Positions 6,629 to 12,980 of a stretch of DNA of 64,000 nucleotides are shown piece after piece. A program made the position numbers and the translations under genes. This DNA is from Tritrichomonas musculus (Eukaryota; Parabasalia; Tritrichomonadida; Tritrichomonadidae): positions 2,666,001-2,730,000 of the forward strand of contig JAPFFF010000002.1 of the NCBI GenBank assembly GCA_039105265.1, written 5' to 3'. The notes below the pieces were generated by a model. That model was not told where the DNA came from. It worked only from the letters and a program-made list of their open reading frames with translations, and made no database searches. Positions within the stretch are counted from its first letter, which is position 1. Each line of letters starts with the position of its first letter.

Positions 6629-7720
6629 TCAATTGAAAGGCTTTATTTTTATCAACAATTCTGACTTTATTAAAGTTCTCCGAAATATTGGTTCCTCTTC
6701 CTCACCAATTCTATAAGTGAGTTTATATTTGATTGGTGCAGGTGTTGGTTCAGGTGATGGTGATGGTTCTGGTTTATCTTCTTCTTCTGGTGATGGGTCA
6801 GGTGTTGGTGATGGTGATGGTGGTACAGGTGTTGGTGTTGGTGATGGGTCTGGTGACGGAGTTCCTGGTCCTGGAATCACTGCTTGATTACCGATTTGTG
6901 TGAATTGATGACGAAGATGACCACGGGCTTTGATTTCCTTTAATCTATCGAGTTCATCCATCGATATTGAATCATTATCTTCAAGAAATACTTTCGCTTC
7001 TGCAACTGTGAAAGGGTCTAATACTGCCCAAACAAGACCAGCTGGACTAACTTGAAAACGAATTGATAAATCACCAATGATTCCGTTAGGGAATAAATCA
7101 AATGCCTGTAAAGCAAGCAAATCATCAAAAGGAACATTCAAATCAAATTCGACTTCGCTTCTTCCTGTGTTCTTAAATGAATTCAAATTAACATAAGCTC
7201 CTGCATGTGTCTGTGAATAGTTGCTAATGTTTTCCCACAATGAATGAACGAATCTACGGCGTTTCTTCTCGGCTTCTGGTTTAACTGATGAATACAAGAA
7301 GCCTTCACGAATGCATTCATTCTGTTGGTATCCGACATTGACATTATTATGAAGAATCTCTAACCTGTCAAACAACTGATTTGAAGATTTGAAACCAACA
7401 AACAGCTTGTACAAGTTGTTGGGGTCATCAATGGCGTTTAATTTACTCATATCTGTGTTCAATGATAAATCTAATTTAACGTGAAATGTTAAGAAACCTT
7501 TATCAATATCACTTACGAAATGGTCAGGATGTGTTAAACTGATTTGCGAATATTGACCAGCTGTAAACGGAGCTGGTTGGTCATGACAGTCAACTGTTCT
7601 GAATGAAAATGAACGTGTACCGTCATTGACATTAATCATGTTTCTCATCTCTTCAAATGCATGAAGAACGTTTCCTGTTTCAGTGCGAAGGTTATGAGCT
7701 CTTTCGTTTCGGTATAACAT
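6629..7720 (-). CDS. Major capsid-like protein with Pro-rich tail
   Basis: A 363-residue protein. Residues 1-240 resemble the first jelly roll of Polinton hexon-like major capsid proteins: a paired-strand opening (DKGFLTFHVKLDLSL), then NLYKLFVGFKSSNQLFDRLE, NVGYQQNECIREGFLYS and SEVEFDLNVPFDDLLALQ, with a FPNGIIGDLSIRF strand. The C-terminal third is a Pro/Ser/Thr linker (PSPDPSPTPTP repeats) and an acidic tail. Typical Polinton capsid proteins are longer, so this one is short for the family. It starts 49 bp from the divergent membrane-peptide-like gene. It would form the shell, or co-assemble with a helper element's capsid. Confidence 0.65.
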   Translation of the reverse strand: MLYRNERAHNLRTETGNVLHAFEEMRNMINVNDGTRSFSFRTVDCHDQPAPFTAGQYSQISLTHPDHFVSDIDKGFLTFHVKLDLSLNTDMSKLNAIDDPNNLYKLFVGFKSSNQLFDRLEILHNNVNVGYQQNECIREGFLYSSVKPEAEKKRRRFVHSLWENISNYSQTHAGAYVNLNSFKNTGRSEVEFDLNVPFDDLLALQAFDLFPNGIIGDLSIRFQVSPAGLVWAVLDPFTVAEAKVFLEDNDSISMDELDRLKEIKARGHLRHQFTQIGNQAVIPGPGTPSPDPSPTPTPVPPSPSPTPDPSPEEEDKPEPSPSPEPTPAPIKYKLTYRIGEEEEPIFRRTLIKSELLIKIKPFN

Positions 7721-7769
7721 TTATGATTGAATAAAAAGGAAATAAATCACTTTTATCATTAATTAAATT

Positions 7770-8024
7770 ATGGGTGTAGGTATATTCAACAAAATCAAGA
7801 ACGCATTTAAATCAATTGGCGGTAAAGTTAAATCATTTGCTCAGAAAGCAGTTAAAGCAATTCCAAAAGTTGTTGATGTTGGAAAGCAAATCATGGACAG
7901 AGTTAAACCGATTACACAATTCATTCCTGGTGTTGGTCAGGTTGTTGACGCAATTGATACAGGTTTAAATGTTGCTGACAGAGTTGGGAGATTTGGTAAA
8001 TCAATATTGAATGAAGTTAAATGA
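7770..8024 (+). CDS. Cationic amphipathic, membrane-active-peptide-like minor virion protein
   Basis: An 84-residue protein beginning MGVGIFNKIKNAFKSIGGKV. Residues 5-35 form a Lys-rich amphipathic helix and residues 47-70 a hydrophobic Gly/Val stretch (FIPGVGQVVDAIDTGLNVAD). This composition recalls the small basic, membrane-lytic minor core and capsid proteins of adenoviruses and adintovirus-like Polintons; no direct homology is claimed. The gene lies next to the capsid gene in divergent orientation, and the outer element encodes the same C terminus at 1-57. A role in endosome escape or genome condensation is plausible. Confidence 0.55.
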   Translation: MGVGIFNKIKNAFKSIGGKVKSFAQKAVKAIPKVVDVGKQIMDRVKPITQFIPGVGQVVDAIDTGLNVADRVGRFGKSILNEVK

Positions 8025-8060
8025 AAAACAATGAATTATAATGATTTAATATAATTATAA

Positions 8061-8537
8061 ATGAATGAAAACATTAATGAACTTAAAGTAATAAACGAAA
8101 CCATTAATGAATCAAAAGTGTTTAAATCAGTTGAAGAGTTCAATTTGTTCTATCAAAAGAATATCGAGCAAATGAAATCACAAACGACTAACTATTTGAA
8201 CAAGATTTATAAAATCATCACTAATGACGGTAATGAATACAAAATCACTAAACGTAATTGTACAGACGGTAAACGATGTGGTGGCGACATTTATTTGAAG
8301 AAAGTTGGGAACACAATCACTAAAACACTTGAAAACGACAACATCAAAGCTGATATATCACTAATGAAAGAATCATTAAATGAATTCACTGAACAAATCA
8401 ATCAATTAAACAACAAAAATAAAATACTTGAAGAACATATCAATAAGCTTTCAAATGTTGTTGACCAACAATCAAAAGTCATTAATGAATATGTATTAAA
8501 TGTTGTTGCTCCTGACAACCACCGAATGATTAAGTGA
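8061..8537 (+). CDS. Gene A (nested copy)
   Basis: A 158-residue homologue of 124-660: VEEFNLFYQKNIEQM, YKIITNDGNEYKITKRNC, RCGGDIYLKKV, then a coiled coil (LNEFTEQINQLNNKNKILEE). It starts 36 bp after the membrane-peptide-like gene. Its 3' end overlaps the 3' end of gene B on the other strand by 42 bases. The start context is TATAAATG. Confidence 0.7.
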   Translation: MNENINELKVINETINESKVFKSVEEFNLFYQKNIEQMKSQTTNYLNKIYKIITNDGNEYKITKRNCTDGKRCGGDIYLKKVGNTITKTLENDNIKADISLMKESLNEFTEQINQLNNKNKILEEHINKLSNVVDQQSKVINEYVLNVVAPDNHRMIK

Positions 8538-8729
8538 ATCATGATGATTTAATGATTTAGTCGTTTTTGGTGGTGGTTCATGAAATACATTACCTTTTTC
8601 ATTATAACATTTCACTGTCGGTGCTGAGTTTATTTTTGTTCTCTTCTTTTGCATCGTTAATTGTAATCTATCAAAATAGTTTTTGTGTTTATCATCATGA
8701 ATGGTTCTCATTTGATTAATAGCAGACAT
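8496..8729 (-). CDS. Gene B (nested copy)
   Basis: A 77-residue basic protein matching 696-1040 (MRTIHDDKHKNYFDRLQLTM, KINSAPTVKCY, a C-terminal SLNHSVV) without the hairpin-coded N-terminal insert. It overlaps gene A tail to tail and diverges from gene C with 14 bases between start codons. Confidence 0.65.
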   Translation of the reverse strand: MSAINQMRTIHDDKHKNYFDRLQLTMQKKRTKINSAPTVKCYNEKGNVFHEPPPKTTKSLNHHDSLNHSVVVRSNNI

Positions 8730-8743
8730 TTAATTGTTATTAA

Positions 8744-8971
8744 ATGAGTGAACTAACAGAATACAAGAAAGAAATACCAGAATTAAAACGTATCAAACGA
8801 GGATTGAAAGAAAAGTGTTATGATTACAAACAATGTCTCAACAATATCAAATCAGGAATGTTAGGCTCTGATGGTCTTGCCGTTCGTGAGTCTCTTATCG
8901 AAGACATCAACAGCCTCAAAAATAAGGTTCATCAACTTGAGAAAGAATTAAATGAATTGTCTAATAAATGA
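8744..8971 (+). CDS. Gene C (nested copy)
   Basis: A 75-residue helical protein almost identical in layout to 1056-1286. Its last codons run into the right terminal inverted repeat (which begins at 8962), and it overlaps the 3' end of the 68-residue terminal-repeat gene by 11 bases. The start context is TTAAATG. Confidence 0.7.
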   Translation: MSELTEYKKEIPELKRIKRGLKEKCYDYKQCLNNIKSGMLGSDGLAVRESLIEDINSLKNKVHQLEKELNELSNK

Positions 8972-9167
8972 GTTCTTCAAGTTCAGCAATTAATTCAGCA
9001 GGACCGTTGAATTTCTTTAGTTGTTCAATAAAGTGATTTATCTCTTTTAGTACTTCATCTATGATATCATCATTATCGTAGAGGTATTTTAAAGCGGGTC
9101 TCCATCCTTTTAGCTTTTTATTGATTCTATTAATGAGAGTGCTTAATGTTTCGGCTTGGTTTGACAT
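8961..9167 (-). CDS. Terminal-repeat gene, 68-residue protein (right copy)
   Basis: Same product as 3030-3236, encoded on the opposite strand in the right arm. Only the stop codon differs (TAG here, TAA there), because the arms end there. Confidence 0.65.
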   Translation of the reverse strand: MSNQAETLSTLINRINKKLKGWRPALKYLYDNDDIIDEVLKEINHFIEQLKKFNGPAELIAELEELIY

Positions 9168-9914
9168 TATAAATTGCTGATAAAAAAATAAAAAATTTTT
9201 GAAAGTTCTATTTTTCGTTGTTGTTATTTTTGGTCATTAGTCGTGTTGACGGTGGGCTTTAGCCCGACGGAAACCGACTGATATATACTACTAAACAAGT
9301 TCAAAGATGTAAATTCAAAGATGTAAATTCAAAGATGAAGATTCAAAGATGAAGATCAAAAGTGGCGACCGTTAACTTTAAAATTTATCTGACCTCCACA
9401 AAAATAAAACATCATTAATGTTGATTCATTTATAAATCATTTTGAGCTCTCAGTTGTTTCATATTACTGTCATTCAATGTCAACCACACCCTTCTTTTCT
9501 TAGATTCATCATCAGGTATCAATTCAAAGCCTTTTGTTTTTGTTCCTTTATGATGAACTTCTTTAATATATCCGTTTTCACAGCCTGGATGCAGTTTGTC
9601 CCAACTTCTCTCACTCGGATGTTGAATGTATTCTTCAGGAACATAATAACGATATATCATCATTTCACTTTCACTTATAAAATAAAGTCGTTTATTAAAT
9701 GTATGTTCACGAAAGAATCTCAAGCGTTTAACATCATTCGGCATCATTTCAGGGTCTGGCATTCTTGGCATTTCACCAAAAGTTGATTCATAGATGTAAT
9801 ACATTTTATAGAAATAAAAAAAAATAAAATATTAATATCAAAGATGAATATTCAAGTGGCGACCGTTAACTTTAAACTTTATCTGACCGTCCAAATCAAC
9901 ATACATATACTACT
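8962..9914 (-). repeat. Right terminal inverted repeat of nested element (953 bp)
   Basis: Reverse complement of 2283-3235, ending ...CATACATATACTACT at 9914 and followed by AGCGTA. It carries the mirrored gene copies 8961-9167 and 9430-9804 and the mirrored internal end motif near 9283-9292. Confidence 0.92.
9430..9804 (-). CDS. Terminal-repeat gene, 124-residue protein (right copy)
   Basis: Identical protein to that of 2393-2767, on the minus strand in the right arm. Complete identity of both proteins and of the flanking DNA that I compared indicates recent formation or ongoing correction between arms. Confidence 0.7.
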   Translation of the reverse strand: MYYIYESTFGEMPRMPDPEMMPNDVKRLRFFREHTFNKRLYFISESEMMIYRYYVPEEYIQHPSERSWDKLHPGCENGYIKEVHHKGTKTKGFELIPDDESKKRRVWLTLNDSNMKQLRAQNDL

Positions 9915-9920
9915 AGCGTA
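9915..9920. repeat. Target site duplication AGCGTA, right
   Basis: Second copy of the 6-bp duplication created when the nested element entered the outer ATPase gene (mate at 2277-2282). Confidence 0.9.
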
Positions 9921-10680
9921 CAAAAAAAATGAATCAAAAATAATGTCAGAATCAATTCGTCCAATTGGTCCTGGAATCTATGCTAATTATAATTCTCTAA
10001 ACATTATTGTTGGAGCACAGGGTAAAGGTAAATCGCACATTGTATTAAGAGATATAATTCAAATATTTCGATTGAAGGAGTCAAATGTACATCAAATTGT
10101 GTATATTAGCAAGAATGGAGTTATAAATGATTCAACATTTGAAGCTCAACGCGAATTGATAAATTTACCTGTGAAAGTTGTTTCCGACATAAATGCTGAA
10201 GCTTATTTGAAAGAATTGGATTTATGGAAAGAACTTTATGACAAATATTCTGGTACAAGTAGAATCACAATTAACGAAGATAAATTACAAAAAATGTTTC
10301 AATTCCTTAATATCAATAAACTTGGTAAACCCAATGTGCCATTAAATACAATAATTCTGTGTGAAGACTTCATTAAATCGAAATTGTTAAAATCTGCTTA
10401 CTTCACAAATTATATAACTCAATTGAGACACAAACATTCAATCGTTTATGTGAACGTTCAATTCTTCAAAGCGATTCCAACAGATTATAAGAATAATTGT
10501 ACTTCATTCTTTATTTTCAATGGATTCTCAAGGCAGAAGTTGAATTACATATATCAACAAGTTGTTATGCCAGTTGAATTTGAAGATTTGTGGAGACAAT
10601 ATAATCGAATGAAGAATCATGATTTTGTTTTGGTGAATACTCGTGAAGGAAGTATTGAATTTATAAGATTCAACCAGTAA
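9915..10680 (+). pseudogene. Packaging ATPase of the outer element, 3' part, interrupted by insertion
   Basis: This part carries the catalytic core: Walker A (NIIVGAQGKGKSHIVLRD), Walker B-like (NTIILCEDF), QLRHKHSIVYVNVQFF and a C-terminal GFSRQKLNYIYQQ, all matching the nested element's ATPase. The 5' part lies at 2125-2282 on the far side of the insertion. An open frame extends a little into the nested element's terminal repeat but is not expected to be the natural start. Confidence 0.8.
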
Positions 10681-10860
10681 GTACAAAAAAAATATTTTTT
10701 TAATATACTCTGCTAATAAAATACCAACACCCACACTTTCAGTGCCTGGCACCAAAGGCGAAAAGTACAAAAAAATATTTTTTTTAATATACTCTGCTAA
10801 TAAAATACCAACACCCACACTTAGGTGTGTCAGGCACGCTGCACCTTCCGCTAGGATAAT
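10681..10860. repeat. 84-bp direct repeat with differing hairpins
   Basis: A block running from GTACAAAAAAA through CTCTGCTAATAAAATACC to CACCCACACTT occurs twice, at 10681 and 10765. Each copy ends in different small hairpins: CACT/AGTG and GTGCC/GGCAC (10734-10752) after the first, CACAC/GTGTG (10816-10829) after the second. It fills the gap between the ATPase and gene E; no gene is seen. Confidence 0.6.
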
Positions 10861-10906
10861 AAACACCAATATAAAACACTGTTAAATAGACAAAAAAATA
10901 TTCAAT

Positions 10907-11368
10907 TTATTCGTCAAGAACAATATCTTGATGGTTTCCTTTGAATATTTGAGGTTCAGGTATTTCATATTTCTCACGAAGTTTCAAAATCATTTCTTGA
11001 TTTGATTTGTTAATTCGTTCAATTGAATAATTGTAAAATGAATGTTCTTTAAATGTTTGAACATCTGTGTTACCATTAACAAATGTTTCAAAAGAATTTA
11101 TGTTAATCCTTCGTCGGAGATTTGATGTTAGAATTACATGTTCAAGATTCATATCTTTCAATTGATTTGGATATAAGCGTGTGATTTTTTTGTCGGAATT
11201 GGATAATGAAATGTATAACACACGAACAAGGTAAGTACCTTTTCCGATATTAATTGGAAATCGTTCACAAAGTAATGTAAAATCACATTTTTGATATTCA
11301 TCTGGATTTGGAAGTAATGAGATTAATGAATTGATGTATTCATAGATTTTTAAGTTTGTTGTTGTCAT
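10907..11368 (-). CDS. Gene E (outer copy)
   Basis: The start is placed at 11368 because the product from there (MTTTNLKIYEYINSLISLLP) aligns with the nested homologue 3307-3765 (MSTPKVYDYINSLIDMLDES); an upstream extension would be low-complexity. Shared motifs are KCDFTLLCERFPI, LYISLSN, ILTSNLRRRI, EHSFYNYSI and QDIVLDE. The 20 bases TTCTACTATAAAATGACAAC across the start are repeated at the start of gene F, suggesting a common promoter. Convergent with the ATPase, as in the nested element. The function is unknown. Confidence 0.7.
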   Translation of the reverse strand: MTTTNLKIYEYINSLISLLPNPDEYQKCDFTLLCERFPINIGKGTYLVRVLYISLSNSDKKITRLYPNQLKDMNLEHVILTSNLRRRININSFETFVNGNTDVQTFKEHSFYNYSIERINKSNQEMILKLREKYEIPEPQIFKGNHQDIVLDE

Positions 11369-11380
11369 TTTATAGTAGAA
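11369..11380 (-). promoter_or_regulatory. Shared leader before gene E
   Basis: TTCTACTATAAA immediately before the ATG, identical to the leader of gene F (11799-11810). The identity covers 20 bases including the first codons. An initiator-like element at the start codon would fit very short trichomonad leaders; this is inference. Confidence 0.45.
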
Positions 11381-11438
11381 AAAAATTTGAAAATAAATTT
11401 TAAAAATTGAGTTTGACAAAAAAAATAATTTGATTAGG

Positions 11439-11798
11439 TTAATTATGTAAATTGCTTTTAATAGAATGAAATTTGAGTTTAATTTCATCTCGCAGAGCGA
11501 AATGTTCTTCATCTAAATAAGGTAATGGAACATTATCAACAATTATTTCCATATTATCATCAATATTAAACTCAATATTATTAACATTAAACTCAAAATT
11601 AACATCATTGGTAATATCCCATTTAACCAAAACACCAAGAATATCATCCCAATCATCAACATCATCATTATTATATTGATTCCAATCATCATCATCATCA
11701 TCAGAATACAAATAATGAGAATCAGCTAGTATATTTAAAATTTCTTCAGTAGTAAATTCAATATTATTGTTAGCAACTTGGTTATTATTTGTTGTCAT
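11439..11798 (-). CDS. Gene F: very acidic protein
   Basis: The start at 11798 (MTTNNNQVANN) follows the same leader as gene E. The 119-residue product has a central acidic run (YSDDDDDDWNQYNNDDVDDW) and many Asn/Asp, with a predicted pI far below neutral. No homologue is seen in the nested element. Acidic low-complexity proteins of DNA viruses often bind basic proteins or mimic DNA, but no specific role can be read from this sequence. Confidence 0.55.
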   Translation of the reverse strand: MTTNNNQVANNNIEFTTEEILNILADSHYLYSDDDDDDWNQYNNDDVDDWDDILGVLVKWDITNDVNFEFNVNNIEFNIDDNMEIIVDNVPLPYLDEEHFALRDEIKLKFHSIKSNLHN

Positions 11799-11810
11799 TT
11801 TATAGTAGAA
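11799..11810 (-). promoter_or_regulatory. Shared leader before gene F
   Basis: Second copy of TTCTACTATAAA directly before a start codon; see gene E. Confidence 0.45.
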
Positions 11811-11862
11811 AAAAAAATTAAAAAAAAATAAATTTGAAAAATTAATTTTTGAATTTTGATTC

Positions 11863-12019
11863 GACATTGGTTTTCATAGTTGATTTTCAACATTTATTCA
11901 TGTGGTAGAATTCTACCAAATTATTTTGACATTGGTTTCGGCTCAAAGAGCCTCAGTCAAGCAAAGCTTGATTTTCATAGTTGGTTATCAACATTTATTC
12001 GTGTAGGAGTTTTCTCCTA
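11863..12019. repeat. Direct repeat, one copy carrying an inserted double hairpin
   Basis: Two copies of a block (GACATTGG, TTTTCATAGTTG, CAACATTTATTC) lie at about 11863-11918 and 11927-12019. In the second copy, a GC-rich double hairpin (11940-11971: GGCTC/GAGCC loop AAA; TCAAGC/GCTTGA loop AAA) splits GACATTGG from TTTTCATAGTTG. Each copy ends in a stem: the perfect palindrome TGGTAGAATTCTACCA (11903-11918) and TAGGAG/CTCCTA (12004-12019), possible convergent terminators for the flanking genes. Confidence 0.7.
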
Positions 12020-12045
12020 GACGCAAAAAAAATAATTTAATTGAT

Positions 12046-12849
12046 TTATTCTTGGAATTCGTTGAAATATGTTTCAATCATTTCATGTAAATCATCAAGT
12101 ATTTCACGATTAATTGTAATTGTATTTCCATTAATATTAGCTTCTGTTTCATCGAAGTTTTCACGAATAATGTTTTTAATATCCAAATTAATGGTCATTG
12201 AAATAGGAAGGTTCTCTCTAAAGAACCATCTTTCGTTTGGATTGTTATAATGTTGTTGAACTCTGTTAAAATAGTCTTTGTGTCGACGAACAAGATGAAG
12301 TTTCACGTTTGCATTATCATCAGGAATTTGTTCAAGCCAAATAAGGTATTTGTAATCATTTTCACGATTATTTGGAACAACTCGTGGAGTTAGATTGTCA
12401 ATTTGATTTTGTTTTTCATTGAGTTGATTTTGTTTTTCATTGAGTTGATTTTGTTTTTCATTGATTTGATTTTGTAATTGAATGCGTTGTTGATTAAAGT
12501 ATGAATCAAGAAGTTTCATAATTCGCCAAGAATATGCTGGGGAACACCAGATAGCAATATGATTAACAAGTAAACGGTGAACATAATATCCTCTTAATTC
12601 ATTTGAAAGATTTGGACGATTTTCATATAATTTTTCGCTTGCCGAAATTTCCGCACGCCCATATTTAAGTAATTCTTTAGTTGTTTTGTTATCAAGCCAG
12701 TCATTTACACGTTTATCAGAGTTGCATGAATCGATTATTGATTTGATTTGAAACATATCATCATTAATTGAATGAATGATTCGAAGTTGTTCATTGTATT
12801 GTAAATATTCGTATTCAGCATTGATTGGTGTAACAATTGTTGAGTTCAT
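12046..12849 (-). CDS. KilA-N domain protein with coiled-coil repeats
   Basis: A 267-residue protein. Residues about 45-115 fit a KilA-N DNA-binding domain: a NDWLDNKTTKELL stretch, NRPNLSNELRGYYVHRLLVN (the family's typical G-x-YVH), HIAIWCSPAYSWRIM. Then comes a coiled coil with the seven-residue tandem NEKQNQL repeated three times, and a C-terminal domain (YKYLIWLEQIP, LVRRHKDYF, RWFFRENLP) that recalls the DUF3627-type tails of viral KilA-N proteins. Such genes are common in poxviruses, giant viruses and some Polintons and probably regulate transcription or counter the host. It is absent from the nested element. Confidence 0.75.
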   Translation of the reverse strand: MNSTIVTPINAEYEYLQYNEQLRIIHSINDDMFQIKSIIDSCNSDKRVNDWLDNKTTKELLKYGRAEISASEKLYENRPNLSNELRGYYVHRLLVNHIAIWCSPAYSWRIMKLLDSYFNQQRIQLQNQINEKQNQLNEKQNQLNEKQNQIDNLTPRVVPNNRENDYKYLIWLEQIPDDNANVKLHLVRRHKDYFNRVQQHYNNPNERWFFRENLPISMTINLDIKNIIRENFDETEANINGNTITINREILDDLHEMIETYFNEFQE

Positions 12850-12980
12850 TTTTGAAGAAGAAAAAAAAATTAATAAAAAATTAAATTTGAAAAATTAATT
12901 TTGGAAAATCGTTTTTGAAAAAATTGAAAATCAATTTTGAAAAAAAATTTGATGGTATGGGAATTCCCATATCTTCATTT

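Larger units (their letters stand above)
2283..9914. mobile_element. Nested small Polinton (lineage 1), 7.6 kb, complete ends
   Basis: Terminal inverted repeats of 953 bp (2283-3235 and 8962-9914) begin with AGTAGTATATGTATG and are flanked by AGCGTA on both sides. Inside lie a double-jelly-roll-type capsid gene, a packaging ATPase, a cationic membrane-peptide-like gene and about ten small genes, many with homologues in the surrounding outer element. No integrase or protease was seen and polymerase survives only as a vestige. The two arms appear identical where compared, including two whole genes, so insertion or arm homogenisation is recent. Most reading frames look open. It was probably mobilised in trans by fuller elements. 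Confidence 0.9.

Noticed and set aside
10528-10869. Minus-strand frame overlapping the outer ATPase 3' end and the 84-bp repeats.
   Set aside because: It reads through the direct repeat and antisense to the ATPase; repeated peptide segments come from the DNA repeat.
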